Assembly: GCA_022457155.1 (NCBI GenBank)
Contig: JAJGOT010000157.1
Span: 504,501-568,500, forward strand
Origin: Cladopsammia gracilis
Taxonomy: Eukaryota; Cnidaria; Anthozoa; Scleractinia; Dendrophylliidae
DNA length: 64,000 nt
Direction: 5' to 3'
The notes beneath the pieces are model-generated. The model searched no databases. It was not told the origin of the DNA and worked only from the letters and a program-made list of their open reading frames with translations. Below, piece by piece: positions 1 to 12,117 of this stretch (the first letter of the stretch is position 1; each line of letters begins with the position of its first letter). A program made the position numbers and the translations under genes.

Positions 1-609
1 GAAAGGGCAGTACTGTGCAAAGGTAACACAAACTAATTTCAACGAAATTCGCAGAAATTTCATCGCAAGTAAAGCAAAATTGCTGCGAAGTTTTCGCCTG
101 CCTTTAAATCGAGGCACAAAATCAAACTCACTGTTTATTTCTGCAAAAAAAATCTTCCAAAAATTAGTTGAATTACGTTTGCAAAGCCGTTAGGAACAAT
201 ACCAGGCGCATGTTTGTTATAGGAACACTAACACCAGGTGTTTTGACCTTTGTTATATTTCATTATTATGATCTTAGTATGTAAGTTATATATTATATTT
301 GAACCCAATTTTTCCGATCTTGTGAATATTTTTAAAAATGTTTCTCAAGTGTTTAAGATGGCTAAGGTAACAAGACCCTTCACAGCACCATTACGTGACA
401 AGGAACGACATCGAACTAAACTAATACCCTTGAAGTGCTACCGAATGTGGAAAACGTTTGTGGCAGGATGACTGAATACTGGAATTCAGAAATAAACAGC
501 CCAAAATGGTAGAATTGCTCGATAGCTTTCATTTGAATCCAAATTAGAACCATTCTAAAATGAATCTGGGAGTGGAAAGATTTGTAACACATCTTACATA
601 ACTGAAGAT
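1..609. other. Sequence beyond the TBATA-like 3' end, no gene
   Basis: AT-rich sequence with one short frame (250-471) that shows no family signature. The first homopolymer-capped MITE begins at 610. Confidence 0.5.
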
Positions 610-908
610 CGGGGGGCTGCTCGTCGTACCTTTTAGGGTCAAAATTTGTACATTGGTACCGCTTAGGTTGCTAAAATTCAAAATGACCACCGTTAGAATT
701 ATCGCGGTACCTTTTAGGGTGCGAAAAATTATGACAGAATATGACAAGTGTTGTTTTAGAATTGGTACCTCTTAGGGGTAAAAATTCATTTGAGCCACGC
801 CCATCAAACAACATTTTGGTACCTTTTCGGATGCTTTTCGAAAATTTCCGACGAGCACCACCGGCATTTTTATATGGGAGTCCTCTCTCCCCCCCCCCCC
901 CCCCCGGG
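610..908. mobile_element. Homopolymer-capped MITE, copy 1 (subfamily with GGTACCTTTTAGGGT ladder)
   Basis: An exact 8-bp duplication, CTGAAGAT, flanks it at 602-609 and 909-916. The left end is CGGGGGG followed by TGCTCGTCG; the right end is CGACGAGCACC, then GGGAGT and a C-run closing in CGGG, so the ends are inverted. Inside are four to five copies of a unit around GGTACCTTTTAGGGT or GGTACCTCTTAGGGG spaced 40-60 bp. There is no coding capacity. Confidence 0.75.
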
Positions 909-1086
909 CTGAAGATATGGGTAGTAAGTCCTCCACATGTAATTTACGTGAATTTATGCAGCCATTTCTGAGAGGTCATTCAAGGGAACTTAATCGAACC
1001 CCAAAGTGTTGTGTTCAGTGTAAATTCAAAATGTTTATGAACTGAGAAAAATTATTCTTAAAAAATTCCACCTCATCCTTTTGTCT

Positions 1087-1587
1087 TTAATTCTGCTGTG
1101 GCTTGTACGACAAAATACTCCGAATCACAGACTGCTGTGATTTGATGGACTGGTGACTAGGCGGCCTGATTGCAGCTGGTTCCAGACACTCTGCAGGTGG
1201 TACATACAAACTCTGTTGGGTCTGGGGCCGAGCGGAATGACGGGATGCTGAAGGTTTCTGGTGCAAGAAAACACGCGGAGAAGAGCGGGACTGGAGCCGA
1301 CTTCGAATTTCTGAAAAGACAGAAGTACACTTTTTAAGTTTTTGTATCATCCATGGATAAACTGACAAACATTTCTAAAATGCAGCATTTCAAACCAAGT
1401 ACTATGGAAACTACAATCATAGACAAGTCTCCCCTCCCCCTGTTACAATGTTGTTTATAACGGAACATGTTTAGTACGTAATTGTTCGCTGAGATCCCAA
1501 CATTGGCTAGGGGGGTAGGGGGACTCAGAAATTTAACTAATTATTTCTATTTTATGTAAGGAGAACAGTGGCCGTTTTTATACTAGA

Positions 1588-1618
<31 letters not shown>

Positions 1619-1643
1619 AACATTTGCAGTTCGTCTGGTTATG

Positions 1644-1685
<42 letters not shown>

Positions 1686-1743
1686 AGACGAATTATCTTT
1701 CGAAATGCGTCTTGAACGACGCATTTCGAAAGAAAATTCGTCT

Positions 1744-1785
<42 letters not shown>

Positions 1786-1810
1786 CATAACCAGACGAAC
1801 TACAAATGTT

Positions 1811-1841
<31 letters not shown>

Positions 1842-4800
1842 TCAAGTTGTTCGTCCCGTCTTTATACTAGACGCATAACATGACAGACGCATAATTCGTC
1901 TGGACGGATAATGCGTCTCTAGTATAAAAACGGCCATTGATGTAATTCCCCACTGATGCTATTCTTTTTCACAAACTTCCCAACTACTTTTGTCTGTAAT
2001 TGTAATTGTCAAATAAAACAATCTAGTTTCGGTCCTTTTCACGAAACCTTTATGGTCTTCATGGGCAATAACTAAAACATGGTGCAAGATTCAAATTACT
2101 CAATGGATAAAGCTACACCTCAAACTTAGAAGTTTCAATGATTTTTCAGCTAATTACCCTTGGATTGATTACAAGTGATTTTAATTGTACTGCCACTAAC
2201 CTTCAATTTCTGCTTCTGCTGTCCCAGGCCGTGGTTTGCTCTGTTCGATCAGAGCGTCTTTCTTTTTCTCCGTGGCAATAAATGGAGAACTGGGCTTATA
2301 TCCGGGGCTTGTCCATTGATACTGAGTGTAACCCTGGGAACCAGCCGTGCGAGGCGTTCTGGGAACATTAAATAATTAAGAGCCGCGGTAAATATAATCA
2401 AAGGTGTATTTTGTTATCCAGACATGGTCTTCTGTGTCATTCTTTTTCTTAATCCATGTGGCATTTGTTAATCTTGCAAAATAGCCAGTTTTAGTCAAAG
2501 TAGCGCGCATTAAGGCTGAGAGTTGTTTGATCTGTCGTTTTAGTGATTGACCTTGGCACAACAACCGCTGCTAAGTATGGAGAAACGTGCAACCATTGCA
2601 AAGCATGGGAAAACATGCAAACACTTCCAAGCATGGTAAAACATGCAACCACTACCAAGCATGGGTAAACGTGCAACTGTTACCAAGCAGGGGTAAACGT
2701 GCAACCCCTACCAATCAAGGGTAGACGTGCAACTGTTACCAATCAAGGGTAAACGTGCAACTGTTACCAATCAAGGGTAAACGTGCAACCCCTACCAATC
2801 AAGGGTAAACGTGCAACTGTTACCAATCAAGGGTAAACGTGCAACCCCTACCAATCAAGGGTAAACGTGCAACCCCTACCAATCAAGGGTAAACGTGCAA
2901 CCACTACCAATCAAGGGTAAACGTGCAACCGCTACCAAGCATGGGTAAACGTGCAACCGCTACCAAGCATGGGTAAACGTGTAACCGCTACCAAGCATGG
3001 GTAAACGTGCAACCACATCCAAGTATGGTAAAACGTGCAACCGCTACCAAGCATACGTAAACATGCAACCGCTACCAAGCATGGGTAAATGTGCAACCGT
3101 TACCAATCATGGGAAAACATGCAACCACTTCCAAGCATGGTAAAACGTGCAACCGCTACCAAGCATGGGAAAACATGCAACAGCTGCCAAGTATGGGAAA
3201 ACATGCAACAGCTGCCAAGCATGGGAAAACAGGCAATTGCTACTAAGCATGGTAAAATATGCAACTGCTACCAAGCATGGGTAAACGCGTGCAACTGCTA
3301 CCGAGCATGGGAAAACATGCAACGGCTGCAAAGCATGGGGAAACATGCGACTGCTGCCTATCATGAGAAAACATGCAACCGCTACCAAGCATGGGAAAAC
3401 ATGCAACTGCTACCAATCATGGGGAAACATGCAACAGCTGCCAAGCAGGGAATTGCAAAAGCTTCCAAGAATGGGAAAACATGCAACCACTACCAAGCAT
3501 GGGAAAACGTGCAACCGTTACCAAGCGTGGTAAAATGTGCAACTGCTACCAAGCATGGTAAAACATCCAATGCAGTCGGGTACCAAGCATGGTAGAACGT
3601 GCAACCACTAACAAGCATGGGTAAACATGCAACCGCTAACAAGCATGGGTAAACGTGCAACTGCTGCCAAGCATGGGACTGAAACGTGCAACTGCTGTCA
3701 AGCATGGGAAAACATGCAGCTGCCAAGCATGGGAAATCGTGCAACCACTGCCAAACTTGAGAAAACGTGCAACTTTAGGTAAGAAGTAAAATGCATACAT
3801 GTAGTTAGTATAATAAGCGTGTATAAAAAATTAAGAAGATACAGTGTAAACAACAAAAAGAGGAAAACCTGCTGTTAAGAGGAAAAGTCTAGCTGCAGAG
3901 CCAACAAGGAGCTTTGAACAGTCAAGTGAGACACAGAGCTGTGAGAAAGAAGACAGACTATTGACAGACAAACAGATAAGAACAGGTTGTACACACTACT
4001 TCTGATCCAGCATTTTATAGAGTGAACAAAGGCAGTGTAAAATGATTAATAACGTATAATGTTAATGTAAATTAGGAGAATTTGTCTGTTGATACTGGAT
4101 TTGTATTCCACTGTGCCCAGGGTGTACTCCAGATTGAAAGAGACAGGGCCCAGCGGGGGGTACTTAACGAAGTTTTGTACGGGATGCTCCGCCCAGAGGT
4201 CCAAACCCTTACCCTTTCATATACCGTTTTTGACAGAAAAGGTACCCCTTTCATATACCTTTCAATGAAAATGCTACCCCTTTCATATAGCCTTTATGTG
4301 CGTCTGAAAGGCCCTTTTATAATACTTAAATGGCAGTTTTCCCTTACCTTTTTTATGCTTCAACTCGTGTTTTTGCTACCCTTTCCTATTCTTCGTAATA
4401 TCCCTACCCTTTCATACATGTATACTTCAACTCGTGAGATCCGACTCTTTGATATACCTCCAGCCTCAAAAAGGTACCCCTTTCGGGTGGAGCTTGTTAT
4501 TTCTATTGATAGCCCGTAATAGGGAGTACCCCCCCCCCCCCCCCCCGGGAGACGGGGATGTCATCACCATCATAACATTGTGTCAATAAAGGATTTAGCA
4601 TTGCTGCTAATTGGGGACACCTAAAACAAGTTACAATAAATCAAAGGATCTTTTGGGGTTTGAAATTTTCGATTCCAGAATTTTTTTTTTGGGGGGGGGG
4701 GGAGGGGGGGGGGGGGGGGTGTGGGGTTATAATCTGAACATTTTGGCAAGTAATTTTTGGAGTGGCTTGAGTGAAGTAGGGATTATTTGCGGTATTCAAA

Positions 4801-7800
4801 ACAATATAACGATTTGTGGTAAATAATATTGTTGCCATGCATTAAGTGCTCGCATAAGTGCTACGAATGTAGTACAACCAAACTTGTTATTTCATTTCAA
4901 CTATTCTTGGCATGGAATTTTTTGTGTGTTAATTTTGGTTCATGGGATTTTATTGGGTTTTGCTGGAAGCCTTAGGGATTTTTTGGGGTATTGATTTTTG
5001 CCCCAATTGGCACATCCCTGTCACTTTAAATCCAGAGTACCCCCTGGGGCACTGTAGCTTCTATCCTTCTCTTGAACAATATTGTCTCCATGCAGTTATT
5101 TATTACCGGTAACCAAAAACGTCACTTTCTAGACCATTGTTTTTATGTGTTTTGCAAAACCTTTGGAGGCAGTGGATGTCTAAAATATTAAAAATACCCT
5201 TAAAAGCACAATGATTCATAATTTTTATTTTAATTATGTACCTTGGTTTTTCTGCTTCTTCCTTTTCACGTTTCTTAATTTCCATCTCCTCTCTCTCCTT
5301 TCTCTTTACATCATTGTACTTTTGAATCTCATCTAACTCCAGACTGGATTCCTGTTGCAGTAACTGATCATCATACATTGGAGAATTCATTGCTTCATTG
5401 TATCCTTCCCTGAATTCACGGTCTGAAGTACACACTGCACGGATCATGTCCAGGACAATTTCCTTTTCTACGTGATCATAAAAACAACAAACTAATTAAG
5501 GGCCTGTTTACATGGAGAGAGGGTGAACCACCAAGCTGGGTTACCCACCAGGAAGGGTCACCCAGATCTGTTTTTTTTTGCAGTCTGTTTTACTTGGTAG
5601 ACAGGGTCACTCACCTACCCAGTAGTGGTGTAACGATTAATCGAATTCTCGATTAATCGTGAATATGACCATTTGGTTCGATTCACGATTCTTTGCTTCC
5701 ACGTTTCGATTTTGGTTCGATTTTTTCACATCTTTTCCAGGGTGCCCTCAATGAGTCAGAATTCAGAACTCTTTAAAATCTGCGTTTTTGATTGACAAGC
5801 AAGCGTTTGCAGTTCGTGCACCATTTTGTGTTGCCTGGTAAAATTGCTGCCCTTCTACTTGGCCACCCCTTAAGAATTTCCAAATAAGGCAAACCATGCG
5901 CAACACGCTTATTGTCACAATCTCTAACATGGCGACAAACGACCAAGCAATCATGAATCCACCTGCATCCTTTAGATCAGCTGTGTGGAAATATCATAGT
6001 TTTCCGCCTAAAGATGGTGCAAAACTATCTGCAAGAAACATTTGCATAATCAAATTGAAATATTCGAAATCGAAAGGCAATAATCGAAATCGAATCGAAT
6101 AGCAAGGAATATGAATCATTACACCCCTACTACCCAGTTCCTTGCAAGGGTCACCCAGGCTAAGCTTTTGGGCCATTTTTATGTCGCTAACTTAAATTTT
6201 AACAAAAATGATAAATTCCGAACCAAACTGTCCCATTTTAATCAAAACAAGTTTGTCAAAATGTAAGCTTTTAATATATTCTGATGCTTTCAAGAGAATT
6301 TTTTCTAGTTTGGTGTCCAAAAAGCATTGCAACTTGTCAATAATCAAGGTAAACTGGGTTAGAAATTTGCATGTAAAGGGGAGGTAGGATGTTTCAGCCC
6401 AGCTAGGCAGGGCACCCTCAGTTCACAGCTCTTTTCCTCTGTATTGCCCAGTTGCAATGGTTAAGCCACCACCTTAAATAATGCAGTGAGTGAAATCTGG
6501 ACACAGTTTGAGGTCAAAAAGAGAGAGCAGTTCTGTATATCCCGACTCACCCCACTGATCTGCAGAGAGCAGTTCTGTATATCCCAACTCACCCCACTGT
6601 GCTCTGCAGGGAGCAGTTCTGTATATCCCAACTCACCCCACTGTGCTCAGGGAGCAGTTCTGTATAACCCCACTGTGCTCAGTAGTATTGCACTCTCTTC
6701 ATAATTTCTTCATAATTTAAGCAGTTGCTATGGTAACCATTGTGATCCATAATGTAAAAGCATCAAAGGCTTAAAACACCAATTTTGGTGATGTAAAACT
6801 TAATAACAATTATAACCCGAGGGAAACTGGATGCAGCTGACACAAAGCTCTTACCTCTTTCTGGAGCATAGACAAGCCATGATTTAATGTCATCAGCATG
6901 GGTAGGTTGCAGAATGTTTATTAACATGTTCAGCATCTAACAAAACAACACAGCAGAAATTTGACTTGTAACTTTAATTATTACTTCAAGTATGACCTTA
7001 TTTAGAGGAGGTAAGCCACCTACACGTACATGTATGTATCAAGACAATGTTAATATTAGGTGACCCTCAGACTTTTAACTGACTGTTGATAGCAGACCAG
7101 GACACAGAGGATTATAAAGTCTTCCAATTTTTTCCATTTTCAGTGAAGTGAACAGCAAAAGGTGTAAATATAATAATCAAAGTCAGACAGTGGGCAAACT
7201 GGTACACTGTATGTAGCAGAGAACAAATTTAGCACTTTTAAGTTTGTTGTAGTTGTCAGGAAAAAGTGCACTGAATTTGCATATGTCAAAAGGGTAATTT
7301 GAAACCTGAATACAGACTACATGTATGCGCTTCCAATGCATTTTCTGTTTTCCTTGCTTCATTGGCCAAATTACAATAAAGCTTTTCCAAACTCTACAGG
7401 TGTTAAAATATAATCTTGCACCCACACTTCACATGTTCCACTTTACAAATGTGCACCAACAGTCAAAATACAAGACTATCCCAATACTCAGTACTCCTTA
7501 TCATCAAACCCTGAACTGACGTGCATGCAGATTCCTAATATGCCTAAAAAAACAATGGCCCCTACAGCGTCTTGTTGTACATGTATTTTAAATATTAAAT
7601 TTTAAGAAAGTTTCTGTACTTACAGTAAGGTTAAGAAAGTTTCTGTACTTACAGTAAGGTCAGTTTCAGATTCTGCAGCAATGTGCTGCATGTGAAGGCC
7701 TTGTCGCAGCATGGAGGGCCTGTCACCCTGTCTGGACTCTCCATGTCTTGATGGAGGCTTCTCACCATTTCTAGATGGTGGTTTGTCCCCATTTCTAGAT

Positions 7801-10800
7801 GGTGGCTTTTCACCATTTCTTGAGGGAGGAGGGAGCTCTCGGCCTCTTGATGGGGGAGGTCGTTCCCCTTGTCTGGACCCCTGTCTTGATGGGGGCACTT
7901 GGTAACTTGTTGTGTTGGTGTAAGGGTTCTTACTTTTAATACCCGCAGCTTCAGTGAATCTTTTTAGTTCCTCTCTCCATGTTTGTGTTATTGGAACTGC
8001 AATGTAAAGTGAACTAAAGATTATACAGTGTACTTTGAATCCATTTAACTGCAGTGGTTAAATGCATCAGACTTAATAATGGAATGTTAATGGTTCAAGC
8101 CCTACATGATGTGTAATATACATAATTGCCCGGGGGGGGGGGTACTCCCTATAATGGGCTATACGGGGATGCTCCGCCCGAAAGGGGTACCTTTTTGAGG
8201 CTGGAGGTATATGAAAGGGTCGTGATTTCACGAGTTGAAGTATATGAAAGGGTAGGGATTTCACGAAGAATAGGAAAGGGAACCGAAAACACGCCGTTGA
8301 GGCGTAAAAAAGGTAGGGAAAACTGCCATTTAAGTCTTATAAAAAGGGCCTTTCAAAATATATCAAACAGACGCAAGTAAAGGCTATATGAAAGGGGTAC
8401 CATTTTCATTGAAAGGTATATGAAAGGGGTACCATTTTCAATGAAAGGTATATGAAAGGGGTACCTTTTCTGTCAAAGACGGTATATGAAAGGGTAAGGG
8501 TTTGGACCTCGGGGCGGAGCATCCCCGTACAAAACCTTGTTGAGTACCCCCCCCCCCCCCGGGCATAATTGTGCAATGTTCATTAAAGAAAATGATCCAA
8601 AATAGTCCACACAGTTCAAAATTATCTAACATTTGTTGTTCAAATTTATTTTACAACTTGTTGAATCATGTTCAATGATAACTATTAGTTACCATAATAA
8701 ATAAAGCTTGTTTTTTTTTGCTTTTTTTGCTGTAAAACATGTTACTGCACCTTTCAATAACATGCGGAATTTGAAATTAAAATCTCCACCAACGGTTGCA
8801 TCATTCCCTGCATCAATCATAATTAATATGAAAGCCAATGGACCACGTAAAAAAGAAACAAACAAAATGGATCGAAATCTACCAATCATATTGCACGGAC
8901 GTGATCTTTTGAACTCATTGAAGTGAAGATCTGTTTCCTGAGAGGTAAGCTAAGATGATTGACGGCAGTGTAAACGAAAGCGTTGGTGGAAATTCGAATT
9001 TCAAATTCCGCATGTTATTGAAAGGCGCAGTAATGGAAAAGAGTCTGCATGCTCAGCTAATTCGTTCACCATTCCTTAAGTTCATCAACCCTTTCAAAGC
9101 CAAGTTTCGTCAACCTCATTCTCTCCATGGCCACATAATGTGAGACAACTATATTCATCTTTGGTTGTAAAAGAGTTAAGGGAGACAGGGGGTTCAATGT
9201 GTAGTTTCAGAAAAAATCCATACCCACCCCATGGAAGGTCATTGGAAATTCCTAGGGGGAGGGGGGTCTTAAAAGCCAACATTTTAGAAGTTAAGTATGA
9301 AGCTAAACTGGAATTTCCTGAGGGGACGGGGGGTGCTAAACAAAAAACCCTTCTGTGGGGCGAGTATGGATATTTTCTGGAACTGCACAATAAGGATGCT
9401 GGGGGATCTAAATGTTTTCGATCCCCATGCCATATTTATTCCCATTCCTGCTTTTTCTTGGTAACTCTTGCCTCTATGCTTTTCCTATTGCATAATATTA
9501 CTCAATATTGCAATTGTTTCCATTACCACAGCCTCCCATAGACTTCCCATGATCCCCTTGGTCCCTGGTGAAAATCCTCACAGGATCTTCTGGGATCTTT
9601 GAAGATCTTCAAAGACCTGTCAAAGATCCTTACAGATAAAGATCTTTAAAGGATCCTCACAGGATCTTTGAAAGACCCTCAAAGATTCTTCATCTGCAAT
9701 TTATTGCAGAATTTTTTACAAAGATCCTCAAGGAATTGATGAAGATCTTGAAAGGATCGATTAGCAAAATATCCAAGTTGTGAGGATCTTTGCAAGGATC
9801 CTTTTAAAAGATCCTCAAGAATTTATAAGGATCTTTCAAGGATCTTAATAAGATCCTTTGAAGGATCTTGCAAAGATCTTTAAAGATCCTTGAAGATCGT
9901 TGCCAAGAATTTAAAGGATCTTTGAAGATCTTGGCAAAGATCCTCAATAATCTTGCCAAGATTTTAAAGGATCCTTTAAGTTCTTGGCAAAGATCTTCAA
10001 AGACCTTTGCAATAATTTAAAAGATTCTCAAAGATCTTTATTGAGATCCTCAGTAAGATCCTCACAGCCCCGGGGGGGGGGGGGGGGGTACTCCCTATAA
10101 TGGGCTATACAGGGATGCTCTGCCCAAAAGAGGTACCTTTTTGAGGCTGGAGGTATATGAAAGGGTCGTGATTTCGCGAGTTGAAGTATATGAAAGGGTA
10201 GGGATTTCAGGAAGAATAGGAAAGGGTACCGAAAACACGCTGATGAGGCGTAAAAAAGGTAGGGAAAACTGCCATTTAAGTCTAATAAAAAGGGCCTTTC
10301 AAAATAAAATCAAACAGATGCACGTAAAGGCTATATGAAAGGGGTACCATTTTCATTGAAAGGTATATGAAAGGGGTACCTTTTCTGTCAAAAATGGTAT
10401 ATGAAAGGGTAAGGGTTTGAACCTCGGGGCGGAGCATCCCCGTACAAAACTTTGTTGAGTACCCCAACCCCCCCCCCCCCTCTGGGCATCACAGATCCTC
10501 ATGCAGATCTAGCAGAACCTCTCTCTCATATATTTAATCAATCCTTAATAACCGGCATCTTCCCTGATGAATGGAAATCTGCTAGAGTCACTCCGTTGTA
10601 TAAAAATTCCGGGAAGCGTTCTGATCCGACAAATTACCGACCGATATCAATAATTCCAGTCGTGGCCAAAGTTTTCGAACGGATAATCTACGACCAATTA
10701 TATCAGTATCTAACTAGGAATAGCTTTCTTACTGGTTATCAATCTGGTTTTCGTTCCTTGCACTCCACATTTACGGCACTAATTGAAGCTACTGATAGTT

Positions 10801-12085
10801 GGGCCATGAACATTGATCGTGGTTTTGTCAACGCTGTCGTCTTTCTGGACCTCAAAAAGGCCTTTGATACAGTTGATCACGATATTTTGTTAAAGAAATT
10901 GCAATACTATGGGATTCGTCGGTCCAGTTATAAATGGTTTGCTTCTTACTTAGATAATAGAACTCAAATTTGTCACATCAACTCCTGTAAGTCAACCCCG
11001 AAATTGTTGAGATGCGGTGTTCCTCAAGGAACAATTTTAGGACCTCTTCTGTTTTTGTTATATATTAACGACTTACCAAATTGCCTGATGTATTCACAAA
11101 CCAGGATGTACGCTGATGATACCAGCTTGACGTTTGCTAGTGCAGACGTTAAGCATATAAATGATTGCCTTAATTATGACTTAAGTAATGTATACACATG
11201 GTTATCGGCTAACAAGCTTACCCTGAATTTGACAAAAACTGAGTTTATACTTATTGCATCAAGGCAGAAGTTGTCAAAATTTTCAGAAAGCCCTTCTCTT
11301 ACTATAAATAGTAACGCTGTAGAACAAGTAGCATCAGCTAAATCCCTTGGAGTCTACATCGACCAAACCTTAAACTGGGAATGCCATATTGAAAATGTCT
11401 GTAAAAAGATTGCTTCCGTCATTGGTGCAATTAAACGGATACGGCATCTTATCCCATTTAACATTTTAATCAAAGTTTATAATAGCCTTGCTCAGCCTCA
11501 CTTTGATTATTGCAGTGTGGTGTGGGGAAACTGTAACAAGGGCCTTTCTGAAAAGCTTCAAAGGCTTCAAAATCGCGCAGCCCGCATTTTAATGTCTGCG
11601 AGCTACGATAGTAATTTGGATGATGTGTTCCGGGCATTAGGGTGGCGTAAACTATGTCATCAAAGATTAGAAATGAAATCTATCATGATGTATAAGACCC
11701 TACATGGGATGACACCAGATTATCTACTATCAAGATTTGTTTATCGCGATAACGTGAATGCTTATCGTTTAAGGAATACCGAAAACAAACTAGTTCTTCC
11801 ACAACCTCGCACTGATTATCTGAAAAGAAGTTTTTCATACAGTGGAGCTCAGTTGTGGAACAACTTACCCACAGAATTAAGACTAGCGTCTTCCTTAAGC
11901 GAATTTAAGACAAAACTAAGTCGCCATAGTTTTTAAGTAAAGTTTTAAATAATATTTTTGAACACGGCCTCCATGAAAAGCAGTTTTTATTTTTTATATT
12001 GTACCTCTTATTTGTAGTTAGGAAGTTAGGTAGTTAGCTGATTATGATAATTTAAGCTGATGGAAATACCGTGTATAAATAAAGT

Positions 12086-12117
<32 letters not shown>

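Noticed and set aside
3089..3595. 168-codon frame through the minisatellite
   Set aside because: The 28-base unit shifts frame every copy and the peptide is only a rotating translation of the repeat; frames open on both strands for the same reason.
2565..3775. CRISPR-like array of 28-bp repeats
   Set aside because: Units are directly adjacent with no unique spacers, the setting is an animal intron, and no cas-like gene is present. It is a minisatellite.
4082..4519. 145-codon frame in MITE copy 2
   Set aside because: It translates the CCCTTTCATATACC ladder of the element; the same ladder gives frames in the other copies.
9140..9541. 133-codon plus-strand frame
   Set aside because: It covers an inverted-repeat MITE and loses any bias outside the arms.
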